DNA of 64,000 nucleotides from Yokenella regensburgei ATCC 49455 (GCF_000735455.1 NZ_JMPS01000064.1:62001-126000), one strand, 5' to 3'; positions 7,419 to 17,197 are shown, numbered from the stretch's first letter. Numbers and translations: made by a program. The notes: generated from the sequence alone by a model not told the origin.

Positions 7419-7928
7419 TTAAAAAGCGTCAGCTTCCAGCCGGTAGACCCAGTCGTCGTAGCAAACTCCGTTGATTTCGTAGGCTTGCTCAAGCATCTGG
7501 GTACGTATAAATCCCAGCTTTTCCAGCACACGTACCGAACCGATGTTATCGGCCAGAACCCACGCATTCAGCGCTTTCACTCCCGCCTGTGTGAAAGCAT
7601 ATTCGCATAAAGCACGTATCGCTTCGGTGGCTATCCCCTTTCCCTGTGCTTCTGGCATGAACATGTACCCGACGTCTGCCTCTTCGCGGTTATGGGGGCT
7701 TATTTTCAGGCCGATATCGCCAAGCGGGGTGGGAGAGTTGTGCAGACGAACCACAAAGGTATGCGGTGCCGTCAGACGGGTTGCGAACAGCAGGCGGTTA
7801 TCTTTTTCAGAGGCCACGGCCGCAATGTAGCGCATGACCCTGGTATCTTCGCGCAGCAGGCGGAAGAAATTCCAGTCCGAAGGCTGGAAGGGAGAGAGGT
7901 GGAGCCTTGGGGTAGTCACTGTCGCCAT
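7419..7928 (-). CDS. GNAT-family N-acetyltransferase (RimJ/RimL type)
   Basis: A cytoplasmic acetyl-CoA-dependent acetyltransferase of unknown target is predicted. From the start at 7928 it has 169 residues, opening TPRLHLSPFQPSDW as is usual for RimJ/RimL-like members. The acetyl-CoA pyrophosphate loop is AQGKGIATEA (residues 94-103), and the N-x2-S-x-R-V-L-E-K-L-G-F motif is at 128-140. A GTG start at 7961 would add 11 residues without homology to the family start. Neither start has a convincing ribosome binding site. E. coli has yfcI between hisP and yfcH; here that place holds this gene and the toxin-antitoxin-like pair. Confidence 0.85.
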   Translation of the reverse strand: MATVTTPRLHLSPFQPSDWNFFRLLREDTRVMRYIAAVASEKDNRLLFATRLTAPHTFVVRLHNSPTPLGDIGLKISPHNREEADVGYMFMPEAQGKGIATEAIRALCEYAFTQAGVKALNAWVLADNIGSVRVLEKLGFIRTQMLEQAYEINGVCYDDWVYRLEADAF

Positions 7929-7986
7929 CGGTTCGCCATTCTTGTGAGCCTGGCGTTTCACTCTACCACGAGACGACAGTATTTAA

Positions 7987-8880
7987 TCAACTGACTACGT
8001 TCTCCAGGGCTTCATCAAGGGAGTACCAACGGAACACAAAGCCAGCCTCTTCAAGACGCTTGGGTAAAGCACGTTGGCCACCCAGCACCAGCACTGAAGA
8101 TTCTCCCATCATCAGGCGTATGGCCGCCGCAGGCGCGCGGAGCACCGCCGGACGGTTTAACGCATGGCCCAGGGTATGGGCGAACTGTTCGTTGCGGACC
8201 GGATAAGGAGAGACCATGTTAAATGGCCCACGGAGATCGTTATCAAGCAGCCACAGGATGCCATTGACCATATCGTCGATATGGATCCATGCCAGGTACT
8301 GCCTGCCATTGCCCATTGGACCGCCAAGGCCCAGTTTAAAAATGGGCAGCATTTTCGCCAGAATGCCACCTTCCGGTGCCAGCACCACGCCGGTACGCAG
8401 CAGGCAAACGCGGGTTTTATCGCTTTGGGCTGTGCAGGCGATTTGCTCCCAGCGGGCGCAAAGTTTGTGGGTGAATTCGTTATGCGGCGGTTCTTCTTCG
8501 GTCACGACGACCTCACCTAAGTCGCCGTAGTAACCCGCGGCGGAACCACTGATGAGAATCGCTGGTGGGGATTCGCTGGCATTAATGAGATCGGCGATTT
8601 TTTGCGTGATGTTCCAGCGGCTATTACACAGCCGCTGTTTTTGCTGTTCCGTCCAGCGTTTATCGGCGATGGGCTCGCCCGCGAGGTTGATGACTGCATC
8701 AAAGCCGTCTAACGACGTTTTATCGTTCAGGCTCTTGCAGAGGGTGACGCGACTATCCAGTAGCTGGCGGGCTTTATCCGGATGGCGTGTGACCACGGTA
8801 ACCTCATGGCCCAGCGTAAACAGGCGAGGGATCAGGTGACGACCAATCAGACCAGTACCGCCGGTTATCAGAATATTCAT
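7987..8880 (-). CDS. yfcH: TIGR01777-type SDR epimerase-like protein YfcH
   Basis: YfcH is a NAD(P)-binding short-chain dehydrogenase/epimerase-like protein of unknown substrate. The 297 residues equal the E. coli protein. The dinucleotide-binding motif GGTGLIG is at residues 7-13, and [13 protein letters not shown] marks the family. GSAAGYYGD followed by a conserved core replaces the classic active site. The C-terminal DUF1731-like segment ([16 protein letters not shown]) is intact. It is transcribed with folX, 19 bases upstream. Confidence 0.92.
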   Translation of the reverse strand: MNILITGGTGLIGRHLIPRLFTLGHEVTVVTRHPDKARQLLDSRVTLCKSLNDKTSLDGFDAVINLAGEPIADKRWTEQQKQRLCNSRWNITQKIADLINASESPPAILISGSAAGYYGDLGEVVVTEEEPPHNEFTHKLCARWEQIACTAQSDKTRVCLLRTGVVLAPEGGILAKMLPIFKLGLGGPMGNGRQYLAWIHIDDMVNGILWLLDNDLRGPFNMVSPYPVRNEQFAHTLGHALNRPAVLRAPAAAIRLMMGESSVLVLGGQRALPKRLEEAGFVFRWYSLDEALENVVS

Positions 8881-8899
8881 GCAACCTCCTGGGCTGCGC

Positions 8900-9262
8900 T
8901 TATCGTCGCCAGCTCATCGTCATCGACACCGAGTCGGCATAACGTAGCGCGTGAAGTTTATCGATCTCTACTTCAGCATAAGTGACCCAGTGATGTTCGC
9001 GTGCGATATCGAGCACATCCTGAGTTAATTTTTCTAATAACGAGAACCGGTTATCCTCGATATGGCGAATGATGCTCTTGGTGATTGTGCGATAGTTCAG
9101 GGCATCGTTGATATCTTCACTACCGCGGGCTTTGTCTGCCGGGTAGTGGATGACGACGTTAATGACCACGTCCTGACGGTTGGCTCGTTCTTCCTCATTG
9201 ATTCCGATAAAAGTACGCAGGCGCAGATTTTTAATGCGAATAATGGCGTCTGGCTGAGACAT
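8900..9262 (-). CDS. folX: Dihydroneopterin triphosphate 2'-epimerase FolX
   Basis: FolX epimerises 7,8-dihydroneopterin triphosphate to the monapterin form, the precursor of tetrahydromonapterin. The 120-residue product equals E. coli FolX in length and belongs to the FolB/FolX tunnel fold, with [19 protein letters not shown] at the N terminus and the conserved [15 protein letters not shown] near the C terminus. It forms an operon with yfcH downstream. yfcG lies 55 bases upstream on the same strand. Confidence 0.95.
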   Translation of the reverse strand: MSQPDAIIRIKNLRLRTFIGINEEERANRQDVVINVVIHYPADKARGSEDINDALNYRTITKSIIRHIEDNRFSLLEKLTQDVLDIAREHHWVTYAEVEIDKLHALRYADSVSMTMSWRR

Positions 9263-9317
9263 TGCAGGCTTCCTCCGTTTATTGTCTCAGCCATCATACA
9301 TGAAAGTGTGCAGCACC

Positions 9318-9947
9318 TTAATTTGCTTGCGCCTTCTGCATCGCCAGGATGGTCGCAGGGCGGTTTTTGATGCGTTCGTACCAGTTGTTGACCGCCGGGA
9401 AGTTGTTCAGATCGATGCGCTGGCGCTGGTGGGCGTTTATCCACGGCCAGCAGGCGATATCCGCAATGCTGTAATGATCGCCGCCGAGCCAGGGCGTCGC
9501 CTCCAGACGCTTATTCATCACGTTATACAAGCGCAACGTCTCCACCTGAAAACGCTCTATGGCGTACGGCACCGGTTGCGGTGCGAAGTGATTGAAATGG
9601 TGATTTTGCCCCAGCATCGGCCCAAGCCCTCCCACCTGCCAGAACAGCCATTGCAGCGTGACGTGTCGTTCACGCAGTTCACCGCTCAGCAGTGCCCCTG
9701 TTTTCTCGGCCAGATAGAGCAGGATCTCACCGGACTCAAACAGGCTCAGCGGCGCACCCCCGTCGGCTGGCAGATGATCGACGATCGCCGGGATCTTATT
9801 ATTGGGCGATATCGACAGATAATCGGGGCGAAATTGCTCGCCTTTACTGATATCTACGCGGATCAGTCGATAGTCCAGCCGGGCTTCTTCGAGAAACAGC
9901 GTTATCTTGTGTCCATTGGGTGTTGGAGCGTAATACAGATCGATCAT
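9318..9947 (-). CDS. yfcG: Glutathione-dependent disulfide-bond oxidoreductase YfcG
   Basis: YfcG is a nu-class glutathione transferase homologue that reduces disulfides using bound glutathione instead of its own cysteines. The TPN motif (residues 9-11) that replaces a catalytic Ser/Tyr is present, as are the cis-proline NKIPAI (50-55) and the ESG glutathione contact (71-73). The start at 9947 (MIDLYYAPTPNGHK) has GGAAG upstream and matches the E. coli start. The product is 209 residues, slightly shorter at the C terminus than the E. coli form. It is divergent from its relative yfcF. Confidence 0.93.
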   Translation of the reverse strand: MIDLYYAPTPNGHKITLFLEEARLDYRLIRVDISKGEQFRPDYLSISPNNKIPAIVDHLPADGGAPLSLFESGEILLYLAEKTGALLSGELRERHVTLQWLFWQVGGLGPMLGQNHHFNHFAPQPVPYAIERFQVETLRLYNVMNKRLEATPWLGGDHYSIADIACWPWINAHQRQRIDLNNFPAVNNWYERIKNRPATILAMQKAQAN

Positions 9948-10054
9948 GATGGCTTCCTTCATGGCGACTGAGGGCTTTCACATGGAGTATAGAAGCAGAT
10001 CTGAAGGAGTGAATTTTGATCAGGTGACAGCTTTCACAAGAGAAGATATGGTGA

Positions 10055-10729
<675 letters not shown>

Positions 10730-10779
10730 ATCACCTTCTGAAATCCGTTAAAATGGGGGCAGTTACTCAGGAGGATGAA

Positions 10780-11334
10780 ATGATGAAACTGATGTTTGCA
10801 TCGGATATTCATGGGTCGCTGCCCGCAGCGGAACGCGTTCTGGACATTTTTGCTAAAAGCGACGCGCAATGGCTGGTGTTGCTGGGCGACCTGCTTTATC
10901 ACGGCCCGCGCAACGCGCTGCCAGAGGGGTATAACCCCGCCGGCGTCGCGGAAGTACTCAATCGTGAGGCTGCGCGAGTCATTGCTGTGCGTGGCAACTG
11001 CGACAGCGAAGTCGACCAGATGCTGCTCCACTTTCCCATTACGGCACCATGGCAGCAGATACTGACCGAACGGCAGCGCCTTTTTCTGACCCACGGCCAT
11101 CTGTTTGGACCAGATAATCTTCCCGCGCTCGCCGCTGGCGATGTGCTGGTTTATGGTCATACTCATATTCCGGTTGCCGAAAAACGCGGTGAGATTTTTC
11201 ATTTCAATCCTGGCTCCGTCAGCATCCCCAAAGGCGGCTTTGCCGCCAGCTACGGCGTGCTTGAGGGTGATTATTTGCAGGTTTTAGCACTCAATGATCA
11301 ACAGGTTATTGCACAGGTTGCGATTAACCCGTAA
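10780..11334 (+). CDS. yfcE: Metallophosphodiesterase YfcE
   Basis: YfcE is a calcineurin-like phosphodiesterase (manganese-dependent on model substrates in E. coli); its natural substrate is unclear. The metal ligands read in order are SDIHGS (residues 8-13), [24 protein letters not shown] and YGHTHIP, all intact. The start at 10780 is fixed by CAGGAGG 7 bases upstream and gives 184 residues as in E. coli. An upstream in-frame ATG at 10753 is rejected. Confidence 0.94.
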   Translation: MMKLMFASDIHGSLPAAERVLDIFAKSDAQWLVLLGDLLYHGPRNALPEGYNPAGVAEVLNREAARVIAVRGNCDSEVDQMLLHFPITAPWQQILTERQRLFLTHGHLFGPDNLPALAAGDVLVYGHTHIPVAEKRGEIFHFNPGSVSIPKGGFAASYGVLEGDYLQVLALNDQQVIAQVAINP

Positions 11335-11390
11335 TTTACCCGTCAATCTTAAGACGCGCCGCAAGAGCGCTTTTAACAGAAGGTTTCCCG

Positions 11391-11936
11391 ATGGTGGAGC
11401 AGAGTCCTTTGGCAAGCACAGAATGGGTGGATATCGTCAGTGAAGATAACGAGGTGATCGCGCAAGCGAGCCGCGAACAGATGCGTCAGCAATGCCTGCG
11501 TCATCGCGCCACCTACATTGTTGTTCACGACGGGATGGGCAAAATCCTGGTGCAGCGCCGCACCGAGACGAAAGATTTCATGCCCGGTATGCTGGATGCC
11601 ACCGCAGGCGGTGTCGTTCAGGCAGATGAGCAACTGCTGGATTCTGCACGCCGCGAAGCGGAAGAGGAGCTCGGCATTGCCGGAGTACCTTTTGCCGACC
11701 ACGGTCAGTTTTACTTCGAAGATAAAAACTGCCGCGTCTGGGGAAGCCTGTTCAGTTGCGTTTCTCACGGTCCGTTTGCGCTGCAGGAAGAAGAGGTCAG
11801 CGAAGTGTGCTGGCTGACGCCGGAAGAGATAACCGCGCGTTGCGACGAGTTCACGCCAGATTCACTCAAGGCGCTGGCGCTGTGGATGAGCCGCAACGCC
11901 AGCAATGAGTCTCAGGTTGTGGAAGACGACGAGTAA
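11391..11936 (+). CDS. yfcD: Nudix hydrolase YfcD
   Basis: A Nudix-superfamily pyrophosphohydrolase of unknown substrate, related in domain layout to isopentenyl diphosphate isomerase. The 23-residue Nudix box spans residues 73-96 and keeps its key residues (G-x5-E-x7-REAEEELG). The product is 181 residues, one more than E. coli. It ends 4 bases before the convergent regulator gene at 11941. In E. coli the next gene would be yfcC; here a regulator and PTS cluster occupy that place. Confidence 0.93.
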   Translation: MVEQSPLASTEWVDIVSEDNEVIAQASREQMRQQCLRHRATYIVVHDGMGKILVQRRTETKDFMPGMLDATAGGVVQADEQLLDSARREAEEELGIAGVPFADHGQFYFEDKNCRVWGSLFSCVSHGPFALQEEEVSEVCWLTPEEITARCDEFTPDSLKALALWMSRNASNESQVVEDDE

Positions 11937-11940
11937 GTCG

Positions 11941-12957
11941 TTAGCAGCTATCGCGCAGACACAGCGTTGACGCGATAGCTGAACTCTCCCGTTGTTCTTC
12001 ATTCAGGCGAGCCAGCAGCGCCTTACCCGCTTCAATACCTATCTTTCTGTGCGGTACCGCCATCGTGGTCAGGGGCGGCTGACACACCCGGCTGACATCG
12101 CTGTCACCAAATCCCACAATCGCCAGATCGTCCGGCACTTTAATGCGGCGACGCTGGCATTCATACAACGCACCGCACGCCAGTTCATCAGACACGCACA
12201 CCAGGGCATCCAGTTCCGGCCACGCGAGCAGAAACTCGGGCAGCTGCGCGGCTCCGGTCGAAAAGGTAGGCGGCATCGCGGCGTTAATCACCCGATTCGG
12301 CGACATATGATGACGCAGCATGGCTTTATACCAGCCCTGCAGATGCTGCTGAAAAATCCACTGCTCCTGATTGGCGCACAGCAGGCCGATATTCTGGTAG
12401 CCGCGCTGAATGAGCATCTGGGTTAGTTCGAACATCGCTGCTACGTTGTCGATGCCAATATTCATATCGATGGGATCGATACGCGTCGCACCGATCTCGA
12501 TGACCGGGATCGAGGCGTTTTTGAGCCACTGGCGCACGGTATCGCTGTGCTCAACGCTCAGCAATACGGCAGCCGCAATGTTTGAGGCCAGCAGCGTTTC
12601 CAGCAGCTTCTCTTCCTGCTCAAGACGATGGCGCGACTCCGCCAGCATAATCTGATAACCCGCAGGCTGCAGCACCTCCTGCAGGCCGGCAAACATCTCC
12701 GCGCAGCCGGATTCTCCCAGATTAGGTACCACCATGGCGATGGTCCACGACGAGGCCGAGGCGAGGGCGCTGGCGGCAAGATTTGGCATATAACCGAGCG
12801 TTTCTACCGCGGCTTCAATTTTCTCGCGTAGCTTGTCGGAAACCTGTTCAGGTGTGCGCAGCGCTCGGGAAACCGTCATCGTTCCTACACCGGCCAGCTG
12901 CGCGACATCCGCGAGGGTGACTTTGCCGGTACTGCGACGTTTTCGGGTAAGTGACAT
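11941..12957 (-). CDS. LacI-family transcriptional regulator of the PTS/transketolase locus
   Basis: A 338-residue LacI/GalR repressor. The N-terminal DNA-binding helix-turn-helix (VTLADVAQLAGVGTMTVSRAL, residues 13-33) and hinge helix (LAASALAS) resemble GntR/IdnR. The rest is a periplasmic-binding-like effector domain with the usual VGFGDSDVSR near the end. It is divergently transcribed from the PTS genes, with palindromic operator candidates between them, so it very likely controls them. The effector is unknown. A similar regulator accompanies the corresponding Salmonella locus (STM2340-2345 region). Confidence 0.88.
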   Translation of the reverse strand: MSLTRKRRSTGKVTLADVAQLAGVGTMTVSRALRTPEQVSDKLREKIEAAVETLGYMPNLAASALASASSWTIAMVVPNLGESGCAEMFAGLQEVLQPAGYQIMLAESRHRLEQEEKLLETLLASNIAAAVLLSVEHSDTVRQWLKNASIPVIEIGATRIDPIDMNIGIDNVAAMFELTQMLIQRGYQNIGLLCANQEQWIFQQHLQGWYKAMLRHHMSPNRVINAAMPPTFSTGAAQLPEFLLAWPELDALVCVSDELACGALYECQRRRIKVPDDLAIVGFGDSDVSRVCQPPLTTMAVPHRKIGIEAGKALLARLNEEQRESSAIASTLCLRDSC

Positions 12958-13049
12958 GCTTCTTCCTGAGTGAAATCACAACATTAAGTGCATGCAGTAT
13001 ACGCCGGAAATCCCTCTTTTTGCTGAGTAATTGCACGATGATTACGTTT

Positions 13050-13063
13050 TGATAGCGCTATCA
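13050..13063. promoter_or_regulatory. LacI-family operator O1
   Basis: TGATAGCGCTATCA is a perfect 14-base palindrome centred on a CG step, the form typical of LacI/GalR operators. It lies between the regulator and the EIIA gene. A near copy lies 35 bases downstream (centre to centre). Confidence 0.65.
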
Positions 13064-13085
13064 CAATTCTGTGATACGGATTTTT

Positions 13086-13097
13086 GGTAGCGCTATC
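13086..13097. promoter_or_regulatory. LacI-family operator O2
   Basis: GGTAGCGCTATC shares the TAGCGCTA core of the first operator, with one mismatch in the outer arms. Two sites 35 bases apart suggest cooperative or looped repression. Confidence 0.6.
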
Positions 13098-13099
13098 TT

Positions 13100-13115
13100 T
13101 GTGATTATCATCACG
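13100..13115. promoter_or_regulatory. CRP-type site before the PTS genes
   Basis: TGTGA-TTATCA-TCACG differs from the CRP consensus TGTGA-N6-TCACA by one base. It lies directly next to operator O2, 59 bases before the EIIA start. Carbon catabolite control would suit a PTS operon. The promoter hexamers are not clear, so activation versus repression cannot be judged. Confidence 0.55.
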
Positions 13116-13173
13116 GTTAGTCGCCGCGCCCTTGCATAAAGTTTGTTCACCTTGTTACGGGAAGGAGAACAGA

Positions 13174-13617
13174 ATGCTAAGTCAGTGGATCCATGACGGG
13201 ACAATCATGCTGGAAGAGACGGTCTCTGACTGGAGACAGGCGCTGGAACGCTGCGCGCAGCCGTTGCTAAATGCGGGGGTGATTACATCGGATTATATTA
13301 CCACCATCGTTGCCCAGCAGCAGAAACTCGGCCCCTGGTATGTGCTGGCTCCCGGCCTTGCCATGCCGCATGCGCGTCCGGAAGAAGGGGCTACGGGAAT
13401 GGGACTTTCACTGCTGAAACTGCATAAAGGAGTAGCTTTTGGGGCCGGGGAGTTTGACCCGGTTGACGTTATCGTGATGTTGGCCGCCCCCGACAATCAC
13501 AGCCATATTGAAATGATTTCTGCGCTGGCAGAGCTATTTTCCAGCGAGGACGATTTGCAGCAACTACATCAGGCACACACCGTGGAGGAAATTAAAAACA
13601 TTATTAGCCGCTTCTGA
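13174..13617 (+). CDS. PTS EIIA component, ascorbate/SgcA class
   Basis: This cytoplasmic protein takes phosphate from HPr and passes it to EIIB. It is a mannitol/fructose-type EIIA (PTS_EIIA_2) most like UlaC/SgcA. The phosphorylated histidine is His 66 in LAMPHARPEEG, and the C-terminal MLAAPDNHSHIEMISALAELF is typical. The start at 13174 has GGAG 8 bases upstream and gives 147 residues. Reading from 13132 would add an unrelated Cys-rich stretch. It is the first gene of a five-gene run. Confidence 0.9.
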   Translation: MLSQWIHDGTIMLEETVSDWRQALERCAQPLLNAGVITSDYITTIVAQQQKLGPWYVLAPGLAMPHARPEEGATGMGLSLLKLHKGVAFGAGEFDPVDVIVMLAAPDNHSHIEMISALAELFSSEDDLQQLHQAHTVEEIKNIISRF

Positions 13618-13698
13618 TTTTTAAAATTACATCCTGACTTCTGGCATTTTACCTGCGGGTAAGATGCGGGCGACTCTACGTTAAATTAGGTGACAATA

Positions 13699-13971
13699 AT
13701 GAAAATAATGGCGATTTGCGGATCCGGGCTCGGCAGCAGTTTTATGGTCGAGATGAATATTAAAAAAATTCTTAAAAAACTGAATATCGATGCTGATGTA
13801 GAGCACTCTGACTTATCTTCAGCGACACCAGGGGCAGCAGACCTGTTTGTGATGGCCAAAGATATTGCTGAAAGCGCCAGCGTGCCGGCACATCAACTGG
13901 TGGTCATCAGCAATATTATCGATATCAACGAGCTCGAAGAAAAATTGAGCGCCTGGTTTAGTCAACAATAA
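13699..13971 (+). CDS. PTS EIIB component, ascorbate (UlaB) class
   Basis: EIIB is the phosphocysteine carrier between EIIA and the sugar. The 90-residue protein has the active cysteine in MAICGSGLGSS (Cys 7), the P-loop form of lactose/ascorbate EIIB proteins. ATG 13699 is preferred over the GTG at 13690 because the family starts shortly before this loop and an AGGTG lies suitably upstream. The gene is 81 bases after EIIA and 21 bases before EIIC. Confidence 0.9.
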   Translation: MKIMAICGSGLGSSFMVEMNIKKILKKLNIDADVEHSDLSSATPGAADLFVMAKDIAESASVPAHQLVVISNIIDINELEEKLSAWFSQQ

Positions 13972-13992
13972 CCCTGATTGCGCGAGGTGGAT

Positions 13993-15381
13993 ATGTTTAT
14001 CCTTGAAACGCTAAATTTCGTTGTTGATATATTAAAAGTTCCTTCCGTGCTGGTTGGTCTTATTGCATTAATAGGCCTGGTCGCGCAGAAAAAATCATTC
14101 TCTGATGTTGTCAAAGGCACAATTAAAACCATTCTTGGTTTTATTGTTCTTGGCGGTGGCGCCACCGTACTGGTGGGTTCGTTAAATCCACTCGGCGGTA
14201 TGTTTGAACATGCTTTCAGTATTCAGGGAATTATCCCGAATAATGAGGCGATAGTCTCCATTGCCCTCGAGAAATACGGTGCCTCTACGGCACTTATCAT
14301 GGCATTCGGGATGGTGGCGAACATCATCGTGGCTCGCTTTACACGCCTGAAATACATCTTCCTCACCGGGCATCACACGTTCTACATGGCCTGTATGATT
14401 GGCGTGATCCTGACGGTTGCGGGATTTGAGGGGGTAGGCCTGGTCTTTACCGGTTCGCTTATCCTGGGTCTGGTAATGGCATTTTTCCCGGCGCTGGCGC
14501 AGCGCTACATGAAGCGTATTACGGGGACCGATGATATCGCTTTCGGGCACTTTGGCACTCTGGGTTATGTGCTTTCTGGCTGGATTGGCAGCGTGTGTGG
14601 CAAAGGGTCGCGTTCGACAGAAGAGATGAATCTGCCGAAGAACCTGAGCTTCCTGCGCGACAGCTCCATTTCTATTTCACTGACCATGATGGTGATTTAC
14701 CTGATTATGGCGGTGAGCGCCGGTCGCGAATACGTTGAGAGCCAGTTCAGCGGCGGTCAGAACTACCTCGTATACGCCATCATTATGGCTATTACCTTCG
14801 CTGCCGGCGTGTTCATCATCCTGCAGGGCGTGCGGTTGATCCTTGCGGAAATCGTACCGGCATTTACCGGCTTTTCTGAAAAACTGGTGCCCAACGCTCG
14901 TCCGGCGCTGGATTGCCCGGTGGTTTATCCCTATGCACCAAACGCCGTGCTGATTGGCTTTCTGTTCAGCTTCCTCGGTGGGCTGGTGGGGCTGTTCCTG
15001 CTCGGGCAGATGAAGCTGGTACTGATCCTGCCGGGCGTTGTCCCACACTTCTTTACCGGCGCGACTGCCGGGGTATTTGGCAACGCCACCGGCGGCCGTC
15101 GTGGCGCAATGCTTGGCGCGTTTGCCAATGGTTTGCTCATTACCTTCCTGCCTGTGCTGCTGCTGCCGGTTCTCGGGGCCATTGGCTTTGCTAACACGAC
15201 GTTCTCTGACGCCGATTTCGGTGCGGTGGGCATCGTGCTTGGGAATCTGGCGCGCTATCTCTCACCGCTGGCAATTAGTGGGCTGGTGGTGGCGCTGTTC
15301 ATCATCCTCGTGGCGTACAACGTCGTGAAAGGTAAATCTGCCGGCAACGGCGCACAGCAAAAAACGGGGGCGAAATCATAA
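13993..15381 (+). CDS. PTS EIIC permease, ascorbate (UlaA/SgaT) class
   Basis: The membrane channel of the phosphotransferase system. From ATG 13993 (GAGGTGG upstream) it has 462 residues, close to the 465 of E. coli UlaA, and about 11 hydrophobic spans. Family marks include GGGATVLVG, the TGHHTFYMACM segment and PGVVPHFFTGATAGVFGNATGG near residue 350. The carried substrate is not fixed by sequence: UlaA-class members include proteins not specific for ascorbate. Its stop overlaps the start of the transketolase gene by one base (TAATG), so the two are coupled. Confidence 0.92.
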   Translation: MFILETLNFVVDILKVPSVLVGLIALIGLVAQKKSFSDVVKGTIKTILGFIVLGGGATVLVGSLNPLGGMFEHAFSIQGIIPNNEAIVSIALEKYGASTALIMAFGMVANIIVARFTRLKYIFLTGHHTFYMACMIGVILTVAGFEGVGLVFTGSLILGLVMAFFPALAQRYMKRITGTDDIAFGHFGTLGYVLSGWIGSVCGKGSRSTEEMNLPKNLSFLRDSSISISLTMMVIYLIMAVSAGREYVESQFSGGQNYLVYAIIMAITFAAGVFIILQGVRLILAEIVPAFTGFSEKLVPNARPALDCPVVYPYAPNAVLIGFLFSFLGGLVGLFLLGQMKLVLILPGVVPHFFTGATAGVFGNATGGRRGAMLGAFANGLLITFLPVLLLPVLGAIGFANTTFSDADFGAVGIVLGNLARYLSPLAISGLVVALFIILVAYNVVKGKSAGNGAQQKTGAKS

Positions 15382-16208
15382 TGTCTGCTGAAATTACTCA
15401 ACTGGCGCGCGATATCCGCGTGGCTACCCTGAAGTCGCTGACCCAGCTTGGCTTTGGTCACTACGGCGGCTGTATGTCGGTGGTGGAAACGCTGGCGGTG
15501 CTATACGGCGACGTGATGCGTATTGACCCGGCCGACCCGGACTGGCCCGAGCGCGACTACTTTGTGCTGTCGAAGGGGCATGCTGGTCCGGCGCTGTACA
15601 GTACGCTTGCGATTAAGGGCTACTTTCCTGTTGCAGAGTTGAGCACGCTTAACCAGAACGGTACCCGGCTGCCGAGCCATCCGGACCGGTTGAAAACCCG
15701 CGGCGTGGATGCGACCACCGGTTCACTGGGGCAGGGGATTTCGATTGCCGCCGGGATGGCGCTTTCCCATAAGCTTGCCGGACGTCGCAATCGCGTGTTC
15801 TGTATCGTCGGCGACGGCGAGCTTAACGAGGGGCAGTGCTGGGAGGCGTTCCAGTTTATCGCCCACCATCAGCTCAACAACCTGCTGGTATTCGTGGACT
15901 GGAACAAACAGCAGCTCGACGGCGAGCTCGACGACATCATCCGTCCGTTCGATCTCGAGGGTAAATTCCACGCCTTTGGTTTTGACGTCCACACCGTAAA
16001 GGGCGATGACATCCCCGCGCTGCAGGCGATTGCCAGACCGGTGCTGGAGCCAGGTGCGCGACCACGGCTGGTCATTCTCGACAGTATTAAAGGCCAGGGC
16101 GTGCCGTATCTTGAGCAGCTCAGCAATTCTCACCATCTGCGCCTGACGGAAGCAACGAAGCAGATACTCAACGAGACTATTCAACAACTGGAGGCCACAC
16201 ATGATTAA
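15381..16208 (+). CDS. Transketolase-like protein, N-terminal (thiamine diphosphate-binding) half
   Basis: Split transketolases act as a pair; this 275-residue half binds thiamine diphosphate. Its motifs are SKGHAGP (residues 64-70), GSLGQGI (114-120) and the GDGELNEGQ metal-diphosphate motif (144-152). Together with the next gene it would move two-carbon ketol units between sugar phosphates. Coupling to a PTS suggests it processes the phosphorylated product of that transporter. The gene overlaps EIIC by 1 base and the next gene by 8. Confidence 0.92.
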   Translation: MSAEITQLARDIRVATLKSLTQLGFGHYGGCMSVVETLAVLYGDVMRIDPADPDWPERDYFVLSKGHAGPALYSTLAIKGYFPVAELSTLNQNGTRLPSHPDRLKTRGVDATTGSLGQGISIAAGMALSHKLAGRRNRVFCIVGDGELNEGQCWEAFQFIAHHQLNNLLVFVDWNKQQLDGELDDIIRPFDLEGKFHAFGFDVHTVKGDDIPALQAIARPVLEPGARPRLVILDSIKGQGVPYLEQLSNSHHLRLTEATKQILNETIQQLEATHD

Positions 16209-17154
16209 GGTTGCCCCGGGCGGGGAAAAAGACGCCATCGAAATGCGCAAAGTGTACGCCGGGTTTGTTGCCGGGCAGATAGCGGCGAACAGCGGCATTA
16301 TTGCGCTTGAGGCGGATCTGATGAGCTCAATGGCGATGGATGGCGTGCAGCGTGAGCATCCGCAGCATGTAATTAACTGTGGGATCATGGAAGCGAACGT
16401 GATTGGAACGGCGGCAGGGCTTTCGCTCACCGGGCGTAAACCTTTCGTGCACACCTTTACCGCTTTCGCCAGCCGCCGCTGTTTTGACCAGTTATTCATG
16501 TCGCTCGACTATCAGCGCAACAACGTGAAAGTGATTGCCTCGGACGCCGGGGTTACGGCCTGCCATAACGGCGGTACCCATATGTCGTTTGAAGATATGG
16601 GGATTGTTCGCGGGCTGGCGCATTCCGTGGTCCTCGAAGTTACCGATGCGGTGATGTTTAAGGACATCCTCAATCAGCTTATCGATCTTGAAGGATTCTA
16701 CTGGGTGCGCACCATCCGCAAGCAGGCACCGACGGTCTATCAGGAAGGTTCACACTTCACGATTGGCAAGGGGAATGTGCTGCGCGAGGGGGAAGATATC
16801 ACGCTCATCGCCAACGGCATCATGGTGGCAGAAGCGCTAGAAGCCGCACGACGGCTGGAGCGAGACGGTATCAGCGCCGCAGTTATTGACATGTTTACGC
16901 TGAAACCTATCGATCGCATGCTGGTAAAAAACTATGCCGAGAAAACCGGGCGTATCGTCACCTGTGAAAACCACAGTATTCATAACGGACTTGGGTCGGC
17001 GGTGGCTGAAGTGCTGGTGGAAACCTGTCCGGTGCCGATGCGCCGTGTGGGGGTGAAAGAGCGCTATGGCCAGGTGGGAACGCAGGATTTCCTGCAACAG
17101 GAGTATGGCCTGACGGCGGATGACATCGTGAAGGCGGCGAGAGAGCTGCTGTAG
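16201..17154 (+). CDS. Transketolase-like protein, C-terminal half
   Basis: The 317-residue partner carries the pyrimidine-binding transketolase domain (GIMEANVIGTAAGLSLTGRKPFVHTF, split here as GIMEANVIGTAAG and following, residues about 60-90) and the C-terminal transketolase fold (VTCENHSIHNGLGSAVAE). GIMEAN holds the glutamate that activates the thiamine cofactor. It starts within the 3' end of the first half. A strong hairpin follows 7 bases after the stop and ends the operon. Confidence 0.92.
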   Translation: MIKVAPGGEKDAIEMRKVYAGFVAGQIAANSGIIALEADLMSSMAMDGVQREHPQHVINCGIMEANVIGTAAGLSLTGRKPFVHTFTAFASRRCFDQLFMSLDYQRNNVKVIASDAGVTACHNGGTHMSFEDMGIVRGLAHSVVLEVTDAVMFKDILNQLIDLEGFYWVRTIRKQAPTVYQEGSHFTIGKGNVLREGEDITLIANGIMVAEALEAARRLERDGISAAVIDMFTLKPIDRMLVKNYAEKTGRIVTCENHSIHNGLGSAVAEVLVETCPVPMRRVGVKERYGQVGTQDFLQQEYGLTADDIVKAARELL

Positions 17155-17161
17155 TAAATAA

Positions 17162-17189
17162 ACCCGCCTCTGAGGTTTCAGAGGCGGGT
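17162..17189. terminator. Bidirectional terminator after the transketolase genes
   Basis: A 12-bp perfect stem (17162-17173 with 17178-17189, loop GGTT) is followed by TTTATTATTATT on the plus strand. It separates two convergent genes and can act for both. Confidence 0.85.
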
Positions 17190-17197
17190 GTTTATTA

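Noticed and set aside
13061-13074. TCACA-N4-TGTGA next to operator O1 as a CRP site
   Set aside because: The half-sites point outward compared with a real CRP site (TGTGA-N6-TCACA) and the spacing is wrong. The site at 13100-13115 is the proper match.
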